Positions 9,051 to 17,789 of a DNA stretch of 64,000 nt are shown in pieces. A model generated the notes under the pieces. It was given only the letters and a program-made list of their open reading frames with translations. It searched no databases and was not told the DNA's origin. How positions within the stretch are numbered: position 1 is the first letter of the stretch; every line of letters starts with the position of its first letter. A program made the translations under genes and the position numbers. The stretch is taken from positions 1 through 64,000 of the forward strand of contig JANRJI010000012.1 of the NCBI GenBank assembly GCA_033764055.1, read 5' to 3'. The stretch is from Ga0077555 sp033764055. GTDB taxonomy: Bacteria > Pseudomonadota > Alphaproteobacteria > Rhizobiales > Hyphomicrobiaceae.

Positions 9051-11474
9051 TCAGACCGCGCGGCGATGGCGCATCGGCCGGCCGGTCAGCGCCTCGGCCG
9101 CCCGCAGCACCGCATTGGCATCGAGGCCATAGTGGGCATAGAGCTCCGACACCGATCCCGACTGGCCGAAATGCTCGACGCCGAGCGCCCTGACGCGATG
9201 GCCGGCTACGCCCCCGATCCACGACAGCGTCTCCGGATGCCCGTCGCAGAGCGTGATGATGCCGGCATCGCGTGGCAATGCCGAGAGAAGCTTCTCGACG
9301 TGGGCCCGGGCCGAGTGGTCGCCGCGCTCGCGGGCGCGCTCGGCGCCATGCCAGCCGGCCGTCAGCCGATCCGCCGATGTCACCGCGAGCACGCCGATGC
9401 CGCGCCGGTCCTCGGCGACGAGGCCCGCCGCCTCGATCGCCTCAGGCGCCACCGCGCCCATGTAGACGATCGCCAGGGACGTCTGTGGGTCGGGCGCGCG
9501 CAGCCAGTAGCCGCCGGCAATGATGTCCGCGCGCAGGCTGTCGGTCATGACGCGAGGTGGCTGCTCGACCGGGCGGGTCGAGAGCCGCAGGTACACCGAG
9601 CCACCCGTCTCCTCGCGATGCCACGCCCTCTTGCCCTCATCGGGGGCTTCGCGCTGCATGTACTCGAACGACCATCCCATGATGACCGCGAGCTCGTCGA
9701 GGAAGGCGGGCTCGAACGAGGCGAGGCCGTCCTGGGCGATGCCGATCAGCGGCGTGCCTATGGACTGGTGGGCGCCGCCCTCCGGTGCAAGCGTCAGGCC
9801 GGACGGCGTGGCCACGACCATGAAGCGGGCGTCCTGGTAGCAGGCATAGTTCAGCGCATCGAGCCCGCGACAGATGAACGGATCGTAGAGTGTGCCGATC
9901 GGAATGAGGCGCTCGCCGTAGTGCGTGTGGGCGAGGCCGGCCGCCGCCAGCACCAGGAACAGGTTCATCTCGGCGATGCCGAGCTCGATGTGCTGGCCTG
10001 ACGGTGTCATCTCCCAGCGTTGCGGGCTCATGAGCCCGCGGCTCTTGAAGACGTCCTCCTTGCTCTCCATCGAGAACAGGCCCCGGCGGTTGACCCAGGG
10101 TCCGAGGTTGGTCGAGACCGTGACGTCGGGCGATGTCGTGACGATCCGGTCGGCGAGGGGGCCGCCCTGGCGCGCGATGTCGTCGAGGATGCGGCCGAAG
10201 CCCGCCTGGGTCGCCTGCTTGCCCTTGGTCTCGGGCATCGGAATCATCGGCACCGGGATGGGCGGGGCCTTCAGTGTCCGTCTGCCCCTGCCTGCAAACG
10301 GCACGCGTGCCAGGTAGCGCTCGATCTCCTCGCGCGTCAGGCGCGCGCCTGCGAATTTGTCCCACTCCTCCCCCTGATTGACGCCGTTCTGGGCGCGGAA
10401 CGCCTGCATCTGCGTCTTGTTCATCAGGCCGGCGTGGTTGTCCTTGTGGCCGGCGAAGGGCAGGCCGAAGCCCTTGATGGTGTAGGCGATGAAACAGACG
10501 GGCTGGTCGGCCGGCGCCGAGGCGAAGGCCTCGAGGATCGTCGCCATGTCGTGACCGCCGAGATTGGTCATCAGGCGAGCGAGGTCGTCGTCGCTGCGGC
10601 GCGCGATCAGCGCCAGCGTGGCCGGCTCACCGGCAAGGTCCGCCTCGAGCTGCCGCCGCCAGCCCTTGGCGCCCTCGAAGACGAGCGCCGAGTAGAGCTG
10701 GTTCGGGCAGTCCGCGATCCAGGTGCGCAGGCGCTCGCCGCCAGGCTCGCGGAATGCCGCCTCCTGCAGCTTGCCGTATTTGATCAGGATGACCTTCCAG
10801 CCCAGGTTCTCGAAGAGACCCGCAACTTTCATGAACAGGCGGTCCGAGACGACGCTGTCGAGGCTCTGGCGGTTGTAGTCGACCACCCACCAGCAGTTCT
10901 TGAGGCCGTGCTTCCAGTACTCGAGCAGGGCCTCGAGAATGTTGCCCTCGTCGATCTCGGCATCACCCATCAGCGCGACGAGCCGGCCCTTCGGCCAATC
11001 GCTCGTGCGCCAGCTCTTCGCGTGGATGTAGTCCTGGATGAGGCTCGAGAAGCCGGTCGCCGCGACGCCGAGGCCGACCGAGCCCGTCGAGAAGTCGACG
11101 TCGGCCTTGTCCTTGGTGCGCGACGGATACGACTGGACGCCGCCGAAGCCGCGGAAATTCTGCATCTTGTCGACGTTCTGGTTGCCGAGAAGATACTGGA
11201 TGGCATGGAACACGGGTCCCGCGTGCGGCTTGACCGCCACTCGATCCTCCGGCCTCAGCACATGGAAGTAGAGCGCCGTCATGAGCGTCGCCAGCGATGC
11301 CGAGGACGCCTGGTGGCCCCCGACCTTGAGGCCGTCGCCGCGATCCACCTCGTGGTTGGCGTGGTGGATCATGTAGGTCGAAAGCCAAAGCACCTTGCGC
11401 TCGAGCTCGGAGAGCATGGCAAGGGTCGCCGGGTCGGCGGCGGGCATCATTGGCGAGGGCACAGAGCCGTCCAT
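9051..11474 (-). CDS. Pyruvate dehydrogenase E1 (AceE)/transketolase-like ThDP enzyme
   Basis: 807-residue thiamine-diphosphate enzyme of the transketolase superfamily, related to homodimeric E1 (AceE). Visible features are the GHQASSASLATL segment, the cofactor motif GDAEIDEGNILEAL followed by VDYNRQSLD (AceE-like rather than classical transketolase), YTIKGFGLPFAGHKDNHAG, the second-domain glutamate region HIELGIAEMNLFLVL, and a C-terminal transketolase-like domain. It starts inside the stop codon of the threonine ammonia-lyase gene (TGATG), so the two are co-translated. Threonine ammonia-lyase yields 2-oxobutyrate, a 2-oxo acid that E1-type enzymes can decarboxylate; this link is inference. 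No E2 or E3 gene is adjacent. Databases may call it transketolase. Confidence 0.88.
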   Translation of the reverse strand: MDGSVPSPMMPAADPATLAMLSELERKVLWLSTYMIHHANHEVDRGDGLKVGGHQASSASLATLMTALYFHVLRPEDRVAVKPHAGPVFHAIQYLLGNQNVDKMQNFRGFGGVQSYPSRTKDKADVDFSTGSVGLGVAATGFSSLIQDYIHAKSWRTSDWPKGRLVALMGDAEIDEGNILEALLEYWKHGLKNCWWVVDYNRQSLDSVVSDRLFMKVAGLFENLGWKVILIKYGKLQEAAFREPGGERLRTWIADCPNQLYSALVFEGAKGWRRQLEADLAGEPATLALIARRSDDDLARLMTNLGGHDMATILEAFASAPADQPVCFIAYTIKGFGLPFAGHKDNHAGLMNKTQMQAFRAQNGVNQGEEWDKFAGARLTREEIERYLARVPFAGRGRRTLKAPPIPVPMIPMPETKGKQATQAGFGRILDDIARQGGPLADRIVTTSPDVTVSTNLGPWVNRRGLFSMESKEDVFKSRGLMSPQRWEMTPSGQHIELGIAEMNLFLVLAAAGLAHTHYGERLIPIGTLYDPFICRGLDALNYACYQDARFMVVATPSGLTLAPEGGAHQSIGTPLIGIAQDGLASFEPAFLDELAVIMGWSFEYMQREAPDEGKRAWHREETGGSVYLRLSTRPVEQPPRVMTDSLRADIIAGGYWLRAPDPQTSLAIVYMGAVAPEAIEAAGLVAEDRRGIGVLAVTSADRLTAGWHGAERARERGDHSARAHVEKLLSALPRDAGIITLCDGHPETLSWIGGVAGHRVRALGVEHFGQSGSVSELYAHYGLDANAVLRAAEALTGRPMRHRRAV

Positions 11475-12727
11475 CAGCGGGTTCCTCCGGGATTGGTCTC
11501 GACGTCGACCTCGAGCCCTGCGGCGCGCAGGCGGGCGACGGTATCGTTGAGGTGGGCGCGGTCGCGCGTCTCGATCACCGCCTCGAGCAGCGCTCCCTTG
11601 GCGGGAAGGTCCGAGAATACGCGCTGGTGATAGATCTCGACGATGTTGGCGCCGGCCTCGCCGAGCACGTTGGCCACCTTGGCGAGCTGGCCCGGCCGGT
11701 CGGCGAGGTCGATCTTGATCTGGGAAAGCCGCCCCTCGCGGGCGAGCTCGCGCGTGAGCACCGAGGCGAGCAGGCGCGTGTCGATGTTGCCCCCGCAGAG
11801 CACGAGCCCGACGTTGCGCCCGGCGAACAGGCCGGGTTGCGCCATGACGGCAGCGAGCCCTGCGGCACCGGCCCCCTCGACGACGGTCTTCTCGATGTTG
11901 ATGAGCAGGCTCACCGCGTGCTCCAGCGCACTCTCGTCGACGAGGACGATGTCATCGACCAGGGCGCCTACGATCTCCGTCGTGAGACGACCCGGAGCCT
12001 TGACGGCGATACCCTCCGCAAGGGTGTCGCCCCGCATCGGCAGGCTCTCGCCCTTGATGACGTTGAACATCGACGGATAGAGCCTCGCCTGCACGCCGAC
12101 GATGCGGATCGACGGCTTCAAATGACGCGCTGCGATCGCCATGCCGCTGATGAGCCCGCCGCCCCCGATCGGCACGACCAGCGTGTCGAGGTCCGGCACG
12201 GCGGCGAGCATCTCGAGCGCGATGGTCCCCTGCCCGGCGATGACCAGCGGATCGTCGTAGGGGTGGACGAAGGTCAGGCCACGATCGTTGCCGTATTGGC
12301 GGGCGAACGCGGCTGCATCCTCGAGCGTCGGGCCTTCCACGATCACCTCGGCGCCGTGCCGCCGCGTGTTCTCCACCTTCACCATGGGTGTGCCGACCGG
12401 CATGACGATGGTCGCCGGGATGCCCAGCCGGCGCGCGTGATAGGCGACGCCCTGCGCGTGGTTGCCGGCCGACATGGCAACGACGCCGCGTTTGCGCTCT
12501 TCAGCCGAAAGGGCGGAAAGGCGGTTGAGCGCGCCCCGCTCCTTGAAGGAGGCGGTGAACTGGAGGTTCTCGAATTTGAGCCAGATCTGTGCGCCGAGCA
12601 TCTCCGACAGCGTGCGGCTCGGATCGAAGTCCGTATTGAGCACCGCGCCCCGCAGCACGGCGGCGGCCGCCTGCACGTCAGCGGCCGTCACGGGCAGGGC
12701 TTTGCACTCGGGGGGGCGATCGGCCAT
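11474..12727 (-). CDS. ilvA: Threonine ammonia-lyase with ACT domain
   Basis: PLP enzyme deaminating threonine (and serine) to 2-oxobutyrate (or pyruvate) and ammonia, the entry step to isoleucine or to threonine breakdown. Of 417 residues, about 1-320 form the fold-II PLP domain with the Schiff-base lysine in TASFKERGALN, the phosphate-binding loop PIGGGGLISG and SAGNHAQG. About 335-410 form one ACT-like regulatory domain (KIDLADRPGQLAKVANVLGE). Having a single ACT domain places it with the shorter ilvA/tdcB-type enzymes. It is first in a two-gene unit with the AceE-like gene and divergent from an Lrp-type regulator, a common arrangement for amino-acid-responsive control. Confidence 0.93.
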   Translation of the reverse strand: MADRPPECKALPVTAADVQAAAAVLRGAVLNTDFDPSRTLSEMLGAQIWLKFENLQFTASFKERGALNRLSALSAEERKRGVVAMSAGNHAQGVAYHARRLGIPATIVMPVGTPMVKVENTRRHGAEVIVEGPTLEDAAAFARQYGNDRGLTFVHPYDDPLVIAGQGTIALEMLAAVPDLDTLVVPIGGGGLISGMAIAARHLKPSIRIVGVQARLYPSMFNVIKGESLPMRGDTLAEGIAVKAPGRLTTEIVGALVDDIVLVDESALEHAVSLLINIEKTVVEGAGAAGLAAVMAQPGLFAGRNVGLVLCGGNIDTRLLASVLTRELAREGRLSQIKIDLADRPGQLAKVANVLGEAGANIVEIYHQRVFSDLPAKGALLEAVIETRDRAHLNDTVARLRAAGLEVDVETNPGGTR

Positions 12728-12784
12728 GGGGCGCTCCTCGGTCGGTGAAAATTAGCTCGAATCCAGCGGCAATATCTGCTGAAC

Positions 12785-12814
12785 TTCGCCAACAAGAGCC
12801 GCATGATTGGCGAA
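12785..12814. promoter_or_regulatory. Palindromic operator candidate between ilvA and Lrp-type gene
   Basis: TTCGCCAA (12785-12792) and TTGGCGAA (12807-12814) form a perfect 8-bp inverted repeat with 14 bases between. The same 111-bp gap also has a direct repeat, CAATATCTGCTGA near 12770 and GAATATCGCTGCTGA near 12812. The position between divergent genes fits autoregulation by the Lrp-type protein. This is inferred from sequence only. Confidence 0.55.
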
Positions 12815-12838
12815 TATCGCTGCTGATCGAGGGTCAAT

Positions 12839-13321
12839 GTGCCAAGTCTGCCAAACCCCAGCCTGGACGACATCGACCGTCGCCTGCTCGCGGCCCTCCA
12901 GGCGAACGGCCGGCTCACCGCCACCGAGCTCGCCGAGCGGGTCGGACTGACCGTCAGCCCGTGCCTCCGTCGCCTGCGCATCCTCGAGGACGCCGGCGTC
13001 ATCAGAGGATATACAGCCTTGCTGGACCAGAAGAAGGTCGGCCTGCCGGTCAGCGTGTTCGTCTCCATCAAGCTCGAGCGCCAGAGCGAGGAGGCAATGC
13101 GTGCGTTCGAGGATGCCATCCGCGCCGCGCCCGAGGTGCTCGAATGCTACCTGATGACGGGGCCGCGGGATTACCTGCTTCGGGTCGTTGCGAGCGACCT
13201 CGCCGACTACGAGCGTTTCGTCAAGCTGCGGCTGACCCGGATCGCCGGCATCGCCAACATCGAATCGAGCTTCGCGCTGGGGCAGGTGAAGCATACGGGA
13301 ACGCTGCCACTCGGCCGATGA
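12839..13321 (+). CDS. Lrp/AsnC family transcriptional regulator
   Basis: 160-residue DNA-binding protein. The N-terminal winged helix-turn-helix (LDDIDRRLLAALQANGRLTA then ELAERVGLTVSPCLRRLRIL) is diagnostic of the Lrp family; the C-terminal RAM/ACT-like domain (about 70-155, with LMTGPRDYLLRVV) binds amino acids and drives oligomerisation. Translation starts with GTG at 12839, with GAGGG 5 nt upstream; the ATG two bases earlier is out of frame. It is divergent from ilvA, so threonine ammonia-lyase is the obvious candidate target. Whether it activates or represses cannot be told from sequence. Confidence 0.93.
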   Translation: MPSLPNPSLDDIDRRLLAALQANGRLTATELAERVGLTVSPCLRRLRILEDAGVIRGYTALLDQKKVGLPVSVFVSIKLERQSEEAMRAFEDAIRAAPEVLECYLMTGPRDYLLRVVASDLADYERFVKLRLTRIAGIANIESSFALGQVKHTGTLPLGR

Positions 13322-13497
13322 GCAGCCCGCCGGCGTGGCCAGTCCACCGGATCGGCAGCCCCAGCTCGCGGCAGGAAGCCGAGGAGAGCCGATCATTCAA
13401 CGAATTGCATCCATCGCGCTATCGTGAGGCGTGGTCTGCGCCTGCAGCGCTAGAATTCCTCGGACGATCGGACGGATGTCGATATACGGATGGCGGA

Positions 13498-14427
13498 ATG
13501 GAGCTGCATGAGATTCGTTATTTCCTGGCCCTCTCGGACACGCTGAATTTCACGCGTGCGGCCGAGCGCTGCAACGTGTCTCAGCCGGCGTTGACCCGGG
13601 CCATCAAGAGCCTCGAGGACAAGCTCGGTGGTGGTCCGCTCGTTCACCGCGAGCGCGGCAATACGCACCTTACGGAGCTCGGGCGCATCATGCTCCCCTA
13701 CTTCCAGCACACACTGGTCGAGCTCGAGGCCGCGAGGTCCCGAGCGCAGCAGTTCGTCCGGATGCACGGCGCCTCGCTCCGCGTCGGCCTCATGTGCACG
13801 ATCGGTCCGGCCCGCCTCATCGACCTGTTCACCAGCTTCAGTTTGAGCCATCCCGGCACCGACATCCATCTTGCCGATGGGCCCACCGCGCAGATCGAGC
13901 AGCAGCTCGAGCGCGGCGATCTCGACGTTGCGGTCTACGCGCGGGCGGACGACTTCGACGACAGGTTCCACGCGCTGCCGCTGTTCGAGGAGCGCTTCAT
14001 GGTGGCTGTGGCGCCGTCGCATCGGCTGGCGCGCCAGAACTCGATCCGTGTCCGCGACCTCCATCAGGAATGCTACCTCGGGCGCACCTCGTGCGAGTTC
14101 TACGAGCACCTGAGGCGTATCCGCCTCGAGATCGGTGGCATCGAGTTCAAGCGTCCCTACGTGAGCGACCGCGACGATTGGATCCAGTGCATGGTGATCG
14201 CCGGCATGGGCTTCACCTACATCCCCGAGTACGCGGCAACGGTGCCGGGGCTGGTCACCCGTCCTTTGAGCGACCCCGAGGTTCGCCGGACGGTGCAACT
14301 CGTGACGACGAGAGGCCGTCCGCACTCGCCGACGGTGGGGGCGTTTCTGCGAGAGGCGCGCCGCTTCGCGTGGGCCGGCAAAGTGGCGATGCCCCCCGTG
14401 CCGGAGTTGCTCGCCGATACCGGCTGA
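13498..14427 (+). CDS. LysR family transcriptional regulator
   Basis: 309 residues. The N-terminal helix-turn-helix (MELHEIRYFLALSDTLNFTR, then AAERCNVSQPALTRAIKSLE) is followed by the periplasmic-binding-like effector domain from about residue 90, with the segment AVAPSHRLARQ. The start at 13498 is where LysR homology begins; the open frame continues upstream across the end of the Lrp gene without homology. It lies 325 nt upstream of, and in the same direction as, a Liv-type ABC transporter, which it may control. LysR regulators more often regulate a divergent gene, and none is present here. Confidence 0.92.
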   Translation: MELHEIRYFLALSDTLNFTRAAERCNVSQPALTRAIKSLEDKLGGGPLVHRERGNTHLTELGRIMLPYFQHTLVELEAARSRAQQFVRMHGASLRVGLMCTIGPARLIDLFTSFSLSHPGTDIHLADGPTAQIEQQLERGDLDVAVYARADDFDDRFHALPLFEERFMVAVAPSHRLARQNSIRVRDLHQECYLGRTSCEFYEHLRRIRLEIGGIEFKRPYVSDRDDWIQCMVIAGMGFTYIPEYAATVPGLVTRPLSDPEVRRTVQLVTTRGRPHSPTVGAFLREARRFAWAGKVAMPPVPELLADTG

Positions 14428-14752
14428 AGCTCGGGCCGAGTTGGTCCGGCGACCGGGGCCGGATCGCTCGGCAGGCGCCAGGAGGCCTCGACCAGGGGGG
14501 AGTGGCTTCACACGGCCCATCGGCGGCACGGTTTCCGGGTGCGACGCGCGAACATCCGGCAACGCAGGCTGCATGCAATCAGGTGATGCGAATGCTGCGG
14601 CTGGGAAACCTGGGGCCGAAGGGTCGGGCGGCGCCTGCGAGGCGCCCCTCACCGGAGGTTGGCCGTGAGACGAGGGGCTTCGGCAAGGCTTGCGCCCCCC
14701 TCGCGACCATGCATTGATTGCGCAAAATAGAAGGCTTGGAGGAAGCTGGCCA
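14428..14752. other. Non-coding stretch before the Liv-type operon
   Basis: 325 bases. A GC-rich hairpin (GGGCGCCTCGC/GCGAGGCGCCC type pairing near 14625-14650) has no T-run. No consensus promoter pair is obvious. A strong Shine-Dalgarno (GGAGGA at 14738-14743) belongs to the next gene. Confidence 0.4.
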
Positions 14753-15940
14753 ATGAAGAGAGCAGCTGTTGTCGGCGGCGCACTGGCGCTGATGCTGGGC
14801 GCGACCGCGAGCCGTGCGCAGGACACCATCATATTCGGTGTCTCTGTCCCGTTGTCGGGCGCAGCGGCCTCGTGGGGCATCGGCACCGATTGGGCTGCTC
14901 AGCAGGCCGCCAAGGATATCAATGCGGCCGGCGGCATCAAAATGGGCGGCAAGTCCTACAAGGTCGAGGTTCGCTCCGTCGACAACAAGTACACCGCCGG
15001 CGACGGCGCCAAGACTGCCGAGACGCTCATCTCGCGCGACAAGGTCAAGATTTTCACGCAGAGCGTCGGCACAGCTCCCGTCAAGGCGATCCAGTCCCTC
15101 ACCGAGCGCGAGAATGTGCTGCTGTTCACCTCGGCGTGGGGGCGAACGGTGAAGGGCAAGGACTTCCCCCTGACCTTTACGATCATCAACACGCCGGACG
15201 AGGTGCTGAAGCCGATCTACTCGACCGTCAAGCAACGCCATGCTCAGGCCAAGACTGTCGTTCTGCTCAATCCGAATGATGCCTCCGGCCAGGACACGGC
15301 CAAAGATTCCAGGCGGTTCTGGGAGGAGCTCGGCATCAAGGTGGTCGGCAGCCACTTCTTCGAGCGCTCGACGACCGAGTTCCAGCCGATCGCGACCAAG
15401 ATCGCAGCTGACAAGTCCGATATCCTCGACATGAGTGCGACGCCGCCCGCCAATGCCGGCAGCATCCTGAAGGAGTTGTCGGTGCTCGGCTGGAAAGGCG
15501 TCAAGGTGATCGGCGCGGGCACGGGTGCCGATGTGCTGGTGCGCACGGCCGGCGCCGATGCGGACGGCACGTACATGGGTCTCGCCGCCGACTTCGACGG
15601 CCCGAGCGCCACGCCGAAGCAGCGCGAGCTCAACGCGGGGGCGAAGAAGGCGCTGAACGAGTCGCTCAACGTCATCCACATGGGCGGCTACGATGGTGTC
15701 ATGGCCGCCAAGGCCGGCATCGAGGCTGCCGGCGCCATCGACGCGAAGAAGATCGCGGAGGTGCTGCCGAAGACCATCTTCGACATCTCCTACGGCAAGA
15801 CCACGTTCGGCTCCAAGGACATCTACGGCACCCCGCAGCAGATGCTGATCCCGATCGTCGTCACCCAGATCCAGGGCGGCAAGGCCGTCGAGGTCGTCCG
15901 TATTCTGCCCGATGAGCTGAAGAAGAGGCTCGGCCAGTAA
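14753..15940 (+). CDS. Branched-chain-amino-acid-type ABC transporter substrate-binding protein
   Basis: Periplasmic receptor of a HAAT/Liv-type importer (Peripla_BP_6 fold). The 395-residue precursor has a signal peptide (KRAAVVGGALALMLGATASRA, cut before QD at about 23). The mature protein starts IIFGVSVPLSGAAASWG and shows the typical early segment QAAKDINAAGGI. The second lobe contains MGGYDGVMAAKAGIEAAGAI. Members of the family bind hydrophobic amino acids, but also aromatic acids, amides or urea. It is the first gene of an operon with two permease and two ATPase genes, and the PaaK-like CoA ligase at the far end hints at a carboxylic-acid substrate (inference). Confidence 0.93.
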   Translation: MKRAAVVGGALALMLGATASRAQDTIIFGVSVPLSGAAASWGIGTDWAAQQAAKDINAAGGIKMGGKSYKVEVRSVDNKYTAGDGAKTAETLISRDKVKIFTQSVGTAPVKAIQSLTERENVLLFTSAWGRTVKGKDFPLTFTIINTPDEVLKPIYSTVKQRHAQAKTVVLLNPNDASGQDTAKDSRRFWEELGIKVVGSHFFERSTTEFQPIATKIAADKSDILDMSATPPANAGSILKELSVLGWKGVKVIGAGTGADVLVRTAGADADGTYMGLAADFDGPSATPKQRELNAGAKKALNESLNVIHMGGYDGVMAAKAGIEAAGAIDAKKIAEVLPKTIFDISYGKTTFGSKDIYGTPQQMLIPIVVTQIQGGKAVEVVRILPDELKKRLGQ

Positions 15941-15958
15941 GCCGGACAGGCCGCCTCG

Positions 15959-16837
15959 ATGGAACTCCTGGCTCAGCTCCTCGCCAATACCCTGCAGATC
16001 GGCGCGGTCTATGTCCTGTTCGCTCTCGGATTGACCCTCATCTTCGGGGTCATGAAGGTCGTGAACTTCGCCCACGGCGAGTTCTTCTCGCTGGCCGCGC
16101 TCATCGTCGCGGCCAGCATGCCTCTGTTGCCGGCAGCTTTCCCGAGCTGGCTCAACTACCTGGTTGCGCTTGCTGCCGCCATTGCCGCTGTCGCCGTCTT
16201 GGGCGCCATCATCTACCGCATCGGCTTCGAGCGGTACCTCAGGGATCTCGTCGGCTCGTTCATCCTCTCCGTCGGGCTGATCCTGCTGCTGCAGGGCATC
16301 ATGACCGAGATCTTCACCGCCTCGCCGCGGCCTGTGGATGCCATCGTCACGGGCAACGTCACGGTTCTCGGCGCGCGCATCACCGCGCAGCGACTGCTGA
16401 TCATGGCGCTGGCGCTGCTGTTCACGGGCCTTCTTTATGTTGTCCTGCAGCGCACCCGCCTCGGCAAGGCATTGCGGGCCGCCTCGGAGGACCGCGAGGC
16501 GGCGATGCTGCAAGGAATCCGCTACCGGACGATCTCGCTCTACGGCTGGCTGATCGGTGTGTCGATGGCGGGGCTCGCGGGCGCGCTGATGGCTCCGCTG
16601 TCGCCGATCCAGCCGGCGATCGGCGCGGACTACCTGATCAAGGCCTTCATCATCATCATCGTCGGCGGGCTCGGCAGCATTCCGGGCGCCATCGTCGGCG
16701 GCCTGCTGGTGGCCGCGATCGAGAGCGTCTGCGGCTTCTACTTCGATCTCACCATCGCGACCATCTTCATGTTCGTTCTCGTGATGGCATTCCTCCTGGT
16801 TCGTCCTCAAGGGCTGATGGGTCATGTCGAGCGATAG
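15959..16837 (+). CDS. Branched-chain-type ABC transporter permease, LivH-like
   Basis: 292-residue integral membrane protein with about eight hydrophobic segments, forming half of the inner-membrane channel. The LivH-type landmarks are the N-terminal LQIGAVYVLFALGLTLIFGV and MKVVNFAHGEF, and the coupling loop before GGLGSIPGAIVGGLLVA, which contacts the ATPases. It begins 18 nt after the receptor gene and overlaps the next permease gene by 14 nt. Confidence 0.94.
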   Translation: MELLAQLLANTLQIGAVYVLFALGLTLIFGVMKVVNFAHGEFFSLAALIVAASMPLLPAAFPSWLNYLVALAAAIAAVAVLGAIIYRIGFERYLRDLVGSFILSVGLILLLQGIMTEIFTASPRPVDAIVTGNVTVLGARITAQRLLIMALALLFTGLLYVVLQRTRLGKALRAASEDREAAMLQGIRYRTISLYGWLIGVSMAGLAGALMAPLSPIQPAIGADYLIKAFIIIIVGGLGSIPGAIVGGLLVAAIESVCGFYFDLTIATIFMFVLVMAFLLVRPQGLMGHVER

Positions 16838-17789
16838 CCCGATGCACGAGATCTGGGGTGTCGCCGGCTTGGTGGCCATCGCGCTCGGCTTGTCGCTGAT
16901 GCTGAGCGACAGCTATGCGCTGAAGGTCGTGACCTGGCTGTCGCTGAATGTGCTGGCCGCCATCGCGCTCAGGTTTGTCATGCTGGTCGGCGAGTTGAAT
17001 ATCGCCACAGCCGCGTTCTGGGGCGTCGGCGCCTACACGGCGGCCATTGCGACGGTCTGGTTGAAGCTGCCGTTCGGCGTCGCCCTCGTGGCCGGCATCG
17101 TGGCGCCGGCCCTGTTGGCGGTTGCCTTCGGCTTCGTGACGCTGCGCACGAAGGGCCCCTATTTCATGCTGATCAGCTTCGCATTCACGGAGGTTCTGCG
17201 ACTGGTCTACACCCAGTCCGATGCCCTCGGCGGCAACTCGGGGATGATCGGGGTCTATCCGCCCCGCTGGCTCGACGGCACCTACGCGTCGCTCGTGGTG
17301 CTGCTGGTCGGCGCCTGCCTGGTCGGTTTCCTCTGGCTCGAGCGCTCGGCCTTCGGCAAGCTGATGCGCGCCATCGAGAACAACGACGCGGTCGTGGCCA
17401 GCGTCGGTGTGCCGGTGCTCGCGATCAAGATCGCCGCCCTGACCATCGCGGCCGCTGCGGCCGGCCTCGGCGGCGGCCTCTTCGCGCACGCCAACCGGGT
17501 CATCAGCCCGGGCGACTTCAGCTTCCTCGTCTCGGTCTATGCGCTGGCCTACGTCAAGATCGGCGGCGAGAAGCACATCCTCGGCGCCGTGCTCGGAGCG
17601 ACCTTCCTGACGTTGCTCGGCCAATACGTCCTCTCCTTCGGGCAGTACGAGCACATCTACTTCGGCGGCGCCATCGTCGCCGCCATGCTGATCTTCCCTG
17701 AAGGAATGCTCGGCCTCCTGCAGCGCTGGGGGGCACGCCTGGGTCTCGTCAGGGCGCCCGAGCCCGCCACATCGCGGGGGGGACATTGA
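16824..17789 (+). CDS. Branched-chain-type ABC transporter permease, LivM-like
   Basis: 321-residue membrane protein, the partner permease of the LivH-like subunit. Landmarks are the N-terminal membrane segments, LVGELNIATAAFWGVGAYTA (the LivM counterpart of the LivH NFAHGE region), RTKGPYFMLISFAFTEVLRL, and the EAA-like coupling stretch YVKIGGEKHILGAVLGA. Its start overlaps livH and its TGA overlaps the ATG of the next gene (TGATG), so the operon is tightly coupled. Confidence 0.94.
   Translation: MSSDSPMHEIWGVAGLVAIALGLSLMLSDSYALKVVTWLSLNVLAAIALRFVMLVGELNIATAAFWGVGAYTAAIATVWLKLPFGVALVAGIVAPALLAVAFGFVTLRTKGPYFMLISFAFTEVLRLVYTQSDALGGNSGMIGVYPPRWLDGTYASLVVLLVGACLVGFLWLERSAFGKLMRAIENNDAVVASVGVPVLAIKIAALTIAAAAAGLGGGLFAHANRVISPGDFSFLVSVYALAYVKIGGEKHILGAVLGATFLTLLGQYVLSFGQYEHIYFGGAIVAAMLIFPEGMLGLLQRWGARLGLVRAPEPATSRGGH

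Noticed and set aside
12745..13497. Long N-terminal extension of the LysR regulator
   Set aside because: The in-frame upstream sequence overlaps the Lrp gene in another frame and lacks any similarity to regulators; homology starts at MELHEIRYF.
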